Source: Elusimicrobia bacterium GWA2_61_42
Lineage (GTDB): Bacteria > Elusimicrobiota > Elusimicrobia > Elusimicrobiales > UBA9959
NCBI GenBank assembly: GCA_001799615.1
Contig: MGTU01000012.1
Coordinates: forward strand, 41,738 to 105,737
Direction of reading: 5' to 3'
Length of the DNA: 64,000 nucleotides
A model generated the notes under the pieces. The model was not told the origin of the DNA. It saw nothing but the letters and a program-made list of their open reading frames with translations, and made no database searches. The first letter of the stretch is position 1, and each line of letters opens with the position of its first letter. This document shows, piece by piece, positions 53,011 to 60,947 of this stretch. Position numbers and translations under genes: made by a program.

Positions 53011-53753
53011 TATATTACCAGGCCGCCGTCTACGGAAAGGACCTGACCGGTAACGAAGGACGACTCGTTGTTGGACAGGAAGTAGTAAGCGTTGGCGATG
53101 TCTTCCGGCTGGCCCAGGCGCTTAAGCGGGGTCTTGTCGGAGATCGCGGTAAGGATCTTCTCCGGCACGGTGCCGAGCATCTCGGTCATGGTGTAGCCGG
53201 GGGCTACCGCGTTGACGCGTATGCCGTCGCGGCCCATTTCCTTGGCCCAGGTCTTGGTCAGGCCGATGATGCCGAACTTGGAGGCCGCGTAATTGCTCTG
53301 GCCCATGTTGCCGTACACGCCTACCACGGAGGAGGTGTTCACGATGGTGCCGCTCTTGCGGGCCTTCATGTGGGCGGCCACGGCTTTGGTGCAGAGGAAG
53401 GCGCCTTTCAGGTTGACGTCCAGGACCAGGTCCCAGTCGCTCTCTTCCATCTTGTGCAGCATGGCGTCGCGGGTGATGCCGGCGTTATTGATCAGCGTGT
53501 CCACGCCGCCCATCTTCTCGATGGTCTGGGTCATGGCGTTATCCACGGACTCTTTGGAGGTAACGTCCACTTTGCAGTAGTTCACGTTCTCGGGGCCGTA
53601 TTTCTCGCCCAATTCACGGGCGGCGGTAACGAGCATTTCCTCGTTCACGTCAAAAAGCGTCACTTTCCACTCACCGGACTTCAGGAACCTCTCCGCGCCC
53701 GCGCGCCCGAGTCCCCTGGCCGCTCCGGTTATAACAGCGTTTCTCTTGGTCAT
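53010..53753 (-). CDS. fabG: 3-oxoacyl-ACP reductase-like SDR
   Basis: 247 residues from ATG 53753 with AAGGAG upstream; the frame is open further upstream but without family sequence. NAD(P) motif GAARGLG (10-16), NNAGITRDAML, catalytic Ser142, Tyr155 and Lys159 (TSSVVGVYGNMGQSNYAASK), and PGYTMTEM. Reduces beta-ketoacyl thioesters; FabG and PhaB (acetoacetyl-CoA reductase) cannot be separated by eye. First gene of a unit with the double TetR and KASIII-like genes. Confidence 0.88.
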   Translation of the reverse strand: MTKRNAVITGAARGLGRAGAERFLKSGEWKVTLFDVNEEMLVTAARELGEKYGPENVNYCKVDVTSKESVDNAMTQTIEKMGGVDTLINNAGITRDAMLHKMEESDWDLVLDVNLKGAFLCTKAVAAHMKARKSGTIVNTSSVVGVYGNMGQSNYAASKFGIIGLTKTWAKEMGRDGIRVNAVAPGYTMTEMLGTVPEKILTAISDKTPLKRLGQPEDIANAYYFLSNNESSFVTGQVLSVDGGLVI

Positions 53754-53869
53754 TTTAGTTCTCCTTGAATTTTCCCCCGCCGCCCGCCGAACCGCCGCGC
53801 AACCGGGAGACCGCAATTTTAGTTATATTCCGAACCTTCCCCACCCCGCGTCCCTCACCGGAACAATAG

Positions 53870-53890
53870 TGAATAATGGTTCAGTATTCA
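53870..53890. promoter_or_regulatory. Candidate TetR operator
   Basis: TGAATA (53870-53875), 9 nt, TATTCA (53885-53890): perfect 6-bp half-sites, just downstream of the predicted -10 of the fabG-tetR unit. Confidence 0.5.
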
Positions 53891-53891
53891 T

Positions 53892-53921
53892 TTTTTACCA
53901 TAAAAGCCAAAACCCTGTCAA
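53892..53921 (-). promoter_or_regulatory. Promoter of the fabG-tetR-KASIII unit
   Basis: Minus strand TTGACA (53916-53921), 18-bp spacer, TAAAAA (53892-53897). Leader to fabG is ~130 nt. Same -35/18-bp layout as the two fecR promoters. Confidence 0.6.
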
Positions 53922-54031
53922 CAACTATTTTCAAATTCTTTCCCCCTTCCTTATATATAGCCGGTGGGACCACCGCGGAGGCGCCTGGGCCGGGAAAAAG
54001 AAAAACCCCTCGGTTAAGGAGCTATTGTAAT

Positions 54032-54056
54032 GCCAAATTTGTTAACTTGAAATTTG
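54032..54056. repeat. Short inverted repeat in the island's left border
   Basis: CCAAATTT / AAATTTGG around 9 nt. No gene lies between 53930 and 54191; a six-codon frame starting at 54029 behind AAGGAG is too short to call. Confidence 0.4.
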
Positions 54057-54191
54057 GGGTGCCTTCCAGGCCTCAGTGATAACCTACTTTGCGCAACATC
54101 CCGAGGAAACATTATGAATTCCTTATGATCTGCGGTAGGCGGATCTTATCCGCGAGATGTCGTCGCAGGCGTGGCCACGCAGCGCGGCCCC

Positions 54192-54382
54192 GCACTGCTC
54201 CTTGCCGCGAGAAGGCGGTTCGCAGGGCTCCGGCACAAAGCGCCGTCGCACCTGCTCCCAAGGAGTCCCGCACTTATCAACACCTCCTGTGCGCGGCCGG
54301 CCGGCCCCCAACAGGGCCTTACCCGGCCGCTCCCGTCCGCCTGCGGCGGCCGTACAACGCAGAAAATTATTCCCCGCGCGCA
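54192..54382 (-). repeat. Left copy of the island-flanking inverted repeat
   Basis: The reverse complement of 54192-54382 matches 63811-64000 nearly base for base (about six substitutions and a 1-nt indel by eye). The inner end begins TGCGCGCGGGGAATAATTTT in both. The repeat probably continues outward, which cannot be checked because the right copy leaves the window. The indel shifts every reading frame, so a conserved protein is unlikely. Confidence 0.9.
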
Positions 54383-54899
54383 CTGCAACTGAATTGAACC
54401 CATATCAAAACAGTTTCTGCCCGCGCTCGCCAGTGGCTGCTGCCACTCGCGGCGCGGGCCTGTTCCTGATTTCTATCTTAACTGACATTCCGGTGGCAGC
54501 AGTTGTTTATTAAAACACCGCCCCGGCGTCCGCTGCTGCGGCCGCCGCGGCGGTCTTTCCTGTTAATTATCGCCGCCACCGGCAGAGGCCGAGACGGACA
54601 TAAGGAACGGGCCAGGGCGGTAGCGCCTGGCCCCGTAATGGCCGTCGCCCCCGCCCTGGCCCGGGGATCTTATGATTGTCCCCACCCATTCATGATACAG
54701 CTGAATGACCCACCCGGAACCGAGAAAAACAGCAAAATAGTCTTTTTCATCGCGACACTACGTTGTCGGGGTCGTCTGCTATGATTTAAATATAGATTGC
54801 AATAAATATAGCGGTATTTCAGAGTCCAAAGGGCATTAGTTAGTATAATTTTTAGAAGGGTTTGGATTTCAATCTTGCAGTGCACAATATAGAGAGCTA
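54383..54899. other. Gene-free leader of the helicase operon with stem-loops
   Basis: No gene seen. It holds a strong GC hairpin at 54419-54459 (GCCCGCGC ... GCGCGGGC with an inner CCAGTGGC/GCCACT stem), another at 54609-54634 (GGGCCAGG ... CCTGGCCC), then a switch at about 54690 to AT-rich sequence with a likely -10 box TATAAT at 54844-54849. Confidence 0.6.
54844..54849 (+). promoter_or_regulatory. Possible -10 box of the helicase operon
   Basis: TATAAT, 51-54 nt before the tandem ATGs at 54900/54903; no good -35 box. Confidence 0.4.
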
Positions 54900-57800
54900 A
54901 TGATGAAAAGCTTGGATAAAAGTAAAGCAGAAGAAAGTGCTGGCAACACCGCATTCGTTCGGGAGGTTGCCAAGTATTTCATGGACTTTCTGGAAACAGA
55001 TTTCCATAAACGCCGCAATCCAAAGCGCTCAGTCCAATTCCGAAACAACGCAAATCTTCTTACTGGCCTAAACCTACAAAAGTATCCTTCTTTTTCAGCT
55101 ATCGTAAATAAGACAATCAATGTTGGCTTTAAGCAGGGGCTATCGAACATCCCCAAGGGAGTGTATCGAACCACAATCCCGGCTAATTTATTTGATCTGG
55201 TAAAATTGCAGGTCGAAAAGATTACGTCGAAGCAAATCACTGAATTGCTTGTGACCATTTCTGGAGAAATAGAGAAGGCGGCAACTCTATACAGTAAAGA
55301 ATCCGATAAGGCGGTGACAGCCTCACGTGATGCTGCCTATGACATTCTAAAGAAAAATCTGGTTCTGCCCTTTATTACTGAAATCGAAAAGCCTTTGCAG
55401 AATCTCAACATCGGGGACGAGAATCATATTTATCTGATGGAGGAAGAGCTCACCGCTATTCTTTGTTCCATGGTGGAAAAGAAAATCTCGGAGGCGATTC
55501 GCTATATTATCGCTAAAGAAAAGTTCGATTGCCCCAAACAGTTAAGGATGGTCTTCGATCATGCAGAAGTAAAAGAGACCGTCATATCATTTTTTAAAAG
55601 CCTTCAGGTCGGCGATATCTTCTTTGAGATTTCCGAGTTGGAACGAAACAAGAGTATTTTAGATAAGCAAGAGATTTATCTCTATTTCTGCGACATCACT
55701 TTTAATTCGGCCAAATATCCAATTTTCTACATCCCTGTTTCTATAGGCAAAGGAACAGACTCACTTACGGTAGAGTTTGATTCTCAGGTGTACATAAATA
55801 AAAAAGCTATCGAGTATATTACCCAAGAATACAACAAGGAAACTGGGAAGAAGGGCAATATTAAAGCGATATCGGAGCGTATTGTATATCTGGCGCAGCA
55901 TCAGCAGACTTTCCCCCTCCACGCCAATCAGATACTTGGTGAAATATGTAATTTCTTCGAGTTGGATAAAACTGTTGCGGTAACTTCCCCAGAACCTCAA
56001 GTTGCGCGCAGTTTTACGGTTAGGGTTTCCAATTCATGCTATCTCGCACTTTTTGATAAGTCGGATGAAGCGCTGGTCAATGACTACGAGGAGATTCTGC
56101 GGTTGCTCGCCGCTGGTGATAGTGAACTCGCAAAGGCATTTAACCAGCTTGTTGATGATTTCATAAATACAAATCCCATGCCTATTAATCCTGAGGTTGA
56201 GGATGAATGGGATAATTCTGGAACCTCCGATAGATTGGTATTTGGAAGCCCCATCCCACTGAACAGTGAGCAGCTTCAAATCCTAGCAGCAACTAAGAAG
56301 AAAGGCTGCAAATACCTTGTTGTCGAGGGTCCTCCTGGTACCGGTAAGAGCCACACCATTACGGCAATTGCCTTTGATTGCATACTAAAAAATGAGTCAG
56401 TGCTAATCCTCTCAGACAAGAAAGAGGCCCTGGACGTAGTTGAAGATAAAATTACGGACACCATGAACAAGGTCCGTCACGATAAGAACTTTCAGAACCC
56501 TTTATTGCGCCTAGGGAAGACCGGCAGCACTTATAGTCAGATACTTGCTACTTCCTCGATGCAGAATATTAAAACGCATTATCAGGCAGTTAAAAAGGAA
56601 TATGACACGTTAGAGGATAATATCGAAAAGTTGAAGAATTCTCTGAAAGAGGATTTGGAGGCGGAGGTTCTTGCCTATCAGGAAGTGGAGATTAAGGAAA
56701 TTGCAGAGTTGACCATGCTTGAGGCGGGATATCTCGCAACCCCTGCACCGCTAGAGATTGCTGAACTTGTAGGCACCCCTGAGTCAACCCAAGATCTTGA
56801 GGATTTGAGGAAGTGGGCTATTTTGTTAAAGCAAAAGCTGTTCATTGATGGTCCGGAAGATCGGGTTGATGCCAGGTTCTTTAAGCTGCTCTCGTTTAAC
56901 CCTCATGATTACGAGCACCCGCAAAAATTTCAGAAGTTCCTCACTATGTTGCGTCAGTTGGATTCAATTGTAACGGGCATCCGTAATACATATGGTGATC
57001 GATTGCTGGGGATACTTAAGTGTGATAGCTTTTCTGATTCCAACCTGGAAGTACTAGTTAGCTTCGTCGCAGCCTGTGAAAAAGAGAAAAACTGGCTTTT
57101 TGGATATCTATTCAAAAAAGAAAAAATAAGGGGCTTGGAAGAGGAATTGCAGAAGCATCTTTCTTATCCTTTTACTGTTCCCCCGCATGAATGTCTTGAC
57201 GATTTAAAAACTCTTATCCGTGTGTTCGATTATGCAACCAGGCAGCGCCATGAGTTGCTGGAATCGCATACTCTGTCGTACGACTACCTTAAATTTGTGT
57301 GCGCAGTACTGCGGAATACGGACTTGCATGAAGTCTTGTCAAGTTTTGCCTCACTTGCCGAGGGAGTCTCTTTTATAAAGGAAACTGCGGAAAAGTATCC
57401 GTTATCGTTTAGTAAGCTGGGCATTCTTAAATCATCTTTTAAGACCTATTTCGACACTCCATTGGTTTCTATGTCGGATTTGGCTTTTGATAAATTGATT
57501 CGTTATATTGCTTTAAAACAAGAAGTCGTGGACAGGTTCGATGCCATTCCTCAGACCAATTACTCTACTCAGAAGAAGCAAATTGAGGATATGGCTACAG
57601 TCCAGATGACCCATCTCTTGGATGGGCGATTGGTCGAGTTTCAGCAGAATAACAAGGCAACGGCTGCGACACTTCGGGAGATTATCCGAACAAAAAGGCA
57701 GTTCCCGCGGGAAGAGTTCTCAAAATTGAAGCAGGCATTCCCTTGCATACTGGCCGGAATCCGTGATTATGCGGAATATATTCCCCTTGAGCCGGCAATT

Positions 57801-59489
57801 TTTGATTTGGTTATAATTGATGAGGCTTCTCAGGTTAGTATCGCCCAGGCATTCCCCGCGCTGTTGCGGGCAAAACAGGTCTTAATACTTGGAGATAAAA
57901 AGCAGTTCAGCAATATTAAATCGGCTTTGGCCAGATCCGATACAAACCGGGAGTATTTGAACGCCTTGAGAGATTGCTTTGTCTCAAATGTTTCAGATGA
58001 GCCTGCTAAAGCTGTTAAACTGGAAAAATTTAATATTAAGACATCTGTTCTTGAGTTCTTCGAGTATATCCGCAATTACGAAACTCAGCTTTTAAAGCAC
58101 TTCAGAGGATATAAGGAAATAATTTCCTATTCAAACAAATACTTCTACCAGGATAGTCTACAGGTCATGAAAATCCGAGGCAAAAGTATTGATGAAGTGA
58201 TTAAGATTAGTGTACTCCCTCACGATGGCAAGTTGGAGATGTCTCCGAATAGTAATGCTCTTGAGGTTGAGTACATCATCGCAGAATTGAAAAAGATTAA
58301 GGATTCGGGACAAAAGATCAGTGTTGGTATTATTACCCCCCATACGAATCAGCAGAAGTTGATTGTTGAAACCATACATCGACTTCCGGAGAAAGATTAC
58401 TTCTATGATGCGCTAGGGCTAAAGATAATGACTTTCGACACATGTCAGGGCGAAGAGCGCGACATTGTGTTTTATTCTATGGTGGCAACGGAAGTCGATG
58501 ATCATCTTTGGGGCGTATTTATTAAGAATCTTTCTGAAGTGAATATGGAAGAAGATGGGCAGATCAAGGCACAGCGACTGAATGTCGGATTAAGTCGTGC
58601 AAAAGAGTGCATGCATTTCGTTTTAAGTAAACCACCAGAAAAGTTTACCGGCTCAATTGGCGAAGCTATACGTCATTATGTGAATGTGTTGAATGATGCA
58701 AAGAAAGAGTGCTCCCCAAATGAAACCGATCCAAAATCCAAAATGGAGCCGGTTGCCATGAATTGGTTCTATCAGACGGCGTTTTGGAAAGAGAATCGGT
58801 CACGTATACAATTCATGCCGCAATTTGAGTTGGGGAAGTACCTTAGACAGCTAGATATAACCTACCATCACCCGGACTATAAGGTTGATTTCCTGCTGAT
58901 TTACAAAGCGGAAAGTGGCCGCGACCATAAAATAATTATCGAGTACGATGGATTCGCAGAGCATTTTAAAGATGCCGAAGGTATAAATAGCGCAAACTAC
59001 GCTGAGTACTATTCGGAATCCGATGTGTATAGGGAAAAGGTGCTTGAAAGCTACGGGTATCGGTTTCTCCGCATAAATAGATTTAATTCCGGAAAAGATC
59101 CCATAGCCACGTTGAATCAACGCATTACAGATATTGTTAAGCATGGTAGCAATGAAAATAACTTTATTGCCAACTTACATCACACAATAGAAAGCCTGCA
59201 AAACGGGGACATGAAAGAATGCCCCAAATGTAAAGAATTAAGAAGTATCCAGGATTTTGCCGATCCGACGCTAATCCGGGGCTATGGGCGGTTCTGTAAG
59301 CAATGCAAGAGTGCTCCGGCTGCAAAGCGTGAAAAGTTTCCCCCAAAGCTCAAGATTGGAAAATTGGGCTCGGCAACGGATAGAGTCTGCCCAAAATGCG
59401 GGGCGAGAATGATATTGCGACGTGGGCGATTTGGTAGGTTTTATGGGTGCTCAAAGTACCCATTCTGCAAAGGCACTAGGCAAAAGTAG
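54900..59489 (+). CDS. Large SF1 helicase with C-terminal Vsr/DUF559-like nuclease and zinc fingers
   Basis: 1529 residues. Residues 1-~460 are helical and unrecognised. The SF1 (Upf1/DNA2-like) motor follows: Walker A GPPGTGKS at 477-484, Walker B VIIDEAS at ~971-976, then LGDKKQF, LLKHFRGYKEI, VGIITPHTNQQ, TFDTCQGEERDIV and NVGLSRAKE. About 450 residues, partly coiled, lie between Walker A and B. A nuclease-like domain (~1275-1385) has YKVDFLLIY and IIIEYDGFAEHF, the D...ExD pattern of Vsr/DUF559 folds. It ends in a CPKC...CKQC finger (~1441-1470) and a topoisomerase-type zinc finger (CPKCGARMILRRGRFGRFYG, ~1496-1526). Likely acts on DNA as a helicase-nuclease in defence. AT-rich compared with flanks. 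Start could be 54900 or 54903. Confidence 0.88.
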   Translation: MMKSLDKSKAEESAGNTAFVREVAKYFMDFLETDFHKRRNPKRSVQFRNNANLLTGLNLQKYPSFSAIVNKTINVGFKQGLSNIPKGVYRTTIPANLFDLVKLQVEKITSKQITELLVTISGEIEKAATLYSKESDKAVTASRDAAYDILKKNLVLPFITEIEKPLQNLNIGDENHIYLMEEELTAILCSMVEKKISEAIRYIIAKEKFDCPKQLRMVFDHAEVKETVISFFKSLQVGDIFFEISELERNKSILDKQEIYLYFCDITFNSAKYPIFYIPVSIGKGTDSLTVEFDSQVYINKKAIEYITQEYNKETGKKGNIKAISERIVYLAQHQQTFPLHANQILGEICNFFELDKTVAVTSPEPQVARSFTVRVSNSCYLALFDKSDEALVNDYEEILRLLAAGDSELAKAFNQLVDDFINTNPMPINPEVEDEWDNSGTSDRLVFGSPIPLNSEQLQILAATKKKGCKYLVVEGPPGTGKSHTITAIAFDCILKNESVLILSDKKEALDVVEDKITDTMNKVRHDKNFQNPLLRLGKTGSTYSQILATSSMQNIKTHYQAVKKEYDTLEDNIEKLKNSLKEDLEAEVLAYQEVEIKEIAELTMLEAGYLATPAPLEIAELVGTPESTQDLEDLRKWAILLKQKLFIDGPEDRVDARFFKLLSFNPHDYEHPQKFQKFLTMLRQLDSIVTGIRNTYGDRLLGILKCDSFSDSNLEVLVSFVAACEKEKNWLFGYLFKKEKIRGLEEELQKHLSYPFTVPPHECLDDLKTLIRVFDYATRQRHELLESHTLSYDYLKFVCAVLRNTDLHEVLSSFASLAEGVSFIKETAEKYPLSFSKLGILKSSFKTYFDTPLVSMSDLAFDKLIRYIALKQEVVDRFDAIPQTNYSTQKKQIEDMATVQMTHLLDGRLVEFQQNNKATAATLREIIRTKRQFPREEFSKLKQAFPCILAGIRDYAEYIPLEPAIFDLVIIDEASQVSIAQAFPALLRAKQVLILGDKKQFSNIKSALARSDTNREYLNALRDCFVSNVSDEPAKAVKLEKFNIKTSVLEFFEYIRNYETQLLKHFRGYKEIISYSNKYFYQDSLQVMKIRGKSIDEVIKISVLPHDGKLEMSPNSNALEVEYIIAELKKIKDSGQKISVGIITPHTNQQKLIVETIHRLPEKDYFYDALGLKIMTFDTCQGEERDIVFYSMVATEVDDHLWGVFIKNLSEVNMEEDGQIKAQRLNVGLSRAKECMHFVLSKPPEKFTGSIGEAIRHYVNVLNDAKKECSPNETDPKSKMEPVAMNWFYQTAFWKENRSRIQFMPQFELGKYLRQLDITYHHPDYKVDFLLIYKAESGRDHKIIIEYDGFAEHFKDAEGINSANYAEYYSESDVYREKVLESYGYRFLRINRFNSGKDPIATLNQRITDIVKHGSNENNFIANLHHTIESLQNGDMKECPKCKELRSIQDFADPTLIRGYGRFCKQCKSAPAAKREKFPPKLKIGKLGSATDRVCPKCGARMILRRGRFGRFYGCSKYPFCKGTRQK

Positions 59490-59507
59490 TCTGATAGGAG
59501 TGACTTT

Positions 59508-60056
59508 ATGGATCATGTGCGTAAAGATAGTGTCGAGTTTTCTGTTTCTGAAACTAGTGAGAACTTCTCGTATTGGCTTAATCGTCCGTATATCGGTGGG
59601 GAGCTTCGGAAGGAACTTGAAAAGTCGACTCTTCTTGTAATCCCTTCTGAAAACTTCCGCGGTAAGGATGGGCCATACTTCCCCAACTCTACAGAAGACT
59701 TTCTCGATTTTCTGCGCAGTAATGCAAGGGAAGGCCTTGTGCCAGATATATGTATTGATGATTCGCAGTTCAAAATTATTGCATTGCACCATGATCTGAT
59801 AGTGCTTGGCGGAATTGTGGTTACTGCAATTGTTGCCCCTGTTGCAGCAGATCTCATCGGAGAGTATATAAAGAAGAAGATTTGGTCCGATAAGGCTGAA
59901 GAGCCGACAGTTAAATTTAATATGACGGTCGTAGAGACTGATGGCAAAGCAAAGATGATGTCTTATGAGGGGCCTGCATCAGCTTTCCGGAAAACAATCG
60001 GGGCGCAATTAAACCCTAAGATTCACAGCGATAAGCCCAGTTTGGAAAAGAAATGA
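59508..60056 (+). CDS. Unknown one-helix membrane protein in the helicase operon
   Basis: 182 residues; AGGAG 7 nt before ATG 59508, 18 nt after the helicase gene. The N-terminal ~95 residues look soluble, one membrane segment lies at ~97-119 (LIVLGGIVVTAIVAPVAAD), and the C-terminal ~60 residues are charged. No family recognised. It overlaps the next gene by 4 nt, so all three genes are probably made together. It may place the complex at the membrane. Confidence 0.75.
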   Translation: MDHVRKDSVEFSVSETSENFSYWLNRPYIGGELRKELEKSTLLVIPSENFRGKDGPYFPNSTEDFLDFLRSNAREGLVPDICIDDSQFKIIALHHDLIVLGGIVVTAIVAPVAADLIGEYIKKKIWSDKAEEPTVKFNMTVVETDGKAKMMSYEGPASAFRKTIGAQLNPKIHSDKPSLEKK

Positions 60057-60904
60057 CCTTTGATGATGTTAAAACTCTTTTGGGTGAGGTGCGCATAAAT
60101 TATAGTATACGCAAATCTCCTGAAATATCGTCTGCGCTTGCCGCATTAAAAGAGAGAGCAGTCCTGGATGGGGAGGATGACGCAGCGGAGGAGTTGTGCT
60201 GCCATGAACAGATACTTACAATTCAAGAGTGTTATTTGAAAGCGTTTGCGCAGATGAAGACCGGGGAGTATTATGAAGCTTGGTGCGTTCTTGAAAAGGC
60301 TGAGAACACTCTCTCATGGCTTTTAACAAATTATCCGAAATATGCGGGGTGCTTTGAGTTGAGATTTATCTGCGCAACGGTGCCGCGGTTGCAGTCTTTG
60401 TTCCCTTATAAGTATTTTATCAGCCCAGAATTTCTGATCCGTACCAAGCGATGTTCAATTTGCGAAAAAAATATTTCTATACGGAATCCTTGTGGTCATC
60501 GTGTCGGTGGCGTGTATAAGGGTAAGATATGTCATCGAGAAGTCTCCGATATCGAAGTTCTGGGGACTGCAATAGTTGCAAATCCTTCTCAAAAATATTC
60601 TGTTGTGTTTCTCTCTGATCCGGCGACTAAGGAGCGGAAGGACCAATACAATTATTCTGTTGTCCAATACTTAATATCCCGCTTAGCGGAGCCGTTTGAC
60701 GGCTGGAGTCATGAGGTTACAAAACGGAGACATCCGCACTCTCGGTACTCGTTTGTGGGACGTAATGAGAAGTGCCCGTGCGAGTCAGGTATGAAGTACA
60801 AGAAATGCTGTTTGCTGACTGATGGGGTCTTGCGGCCACATATTCAATTTACTTTTCAAAAGAAACCACTATTAGCTGCGGAAGCGGTCGAGTATTCCGA
60901 GTAA
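60053..60904 (+). CDS. Zinc-binding protein with C-terminal SEC-C motif
   Basis: 283 residues. N-terminal ~125 residues are helical (TPR-like: EYYEAWCVLEKAENTLSWLL). A possible zinc site uses Cys134, Cys137, Cys147, His149, Cys160 and His161. The C-terminus has a SEC-C motif, VGRNEKCPCESGMKYKKCC (~235-253), known as a zinc and protein-binding tail in SecA and in many defence-associated proteins. Third gene of the helicase operon (ATGA overlap). Function unknown. Confidence 0.8.
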   Translation: MTFDDVKTLLGEVRINYSIRKSPEISSALAALKERAVLDGEDDAAEELCCHEQILTIQECYLKAFAQMKTGEYYEAWCVLEKAENTLSWLLTNYPKYAGCFELRFICATVPRLQSLFPYKYFISPEFLIRTKRCSICEKNISIRNPCGHRVGGVYKGKICHREVSDIEVLGTAIVANPSQKYSVVFLSDPATKERKDQYNYSVVQYLISRLAEPFDGWSHEVTKRRHPHSRYSFVGRNEKCPCESGMKYKKCCLLTDGVLRPHIQFTFQKKPLLAAEAVEYSE

Positions 60905-60947
60905 CCCCATCCCTTGGCCTAGCCTGCCTAAGAAAACAATAGCATGC

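Noticed and set aside
54192..54382. Repeat as a group II intron or IS end
   Set aside because: GTGCGAC occurs, but no domain V hairpin, reverse transcriptase or transposase is present. No recognisable IS end was found.
54089..54513. Several overlapping open frames within the left repeat and border
   Set aside because: They are short, Arg/Pro/Ala-rich and differ between the two repeat copies because of a 1-nt indel. No ribosome binding site and family similarity together support any of them.
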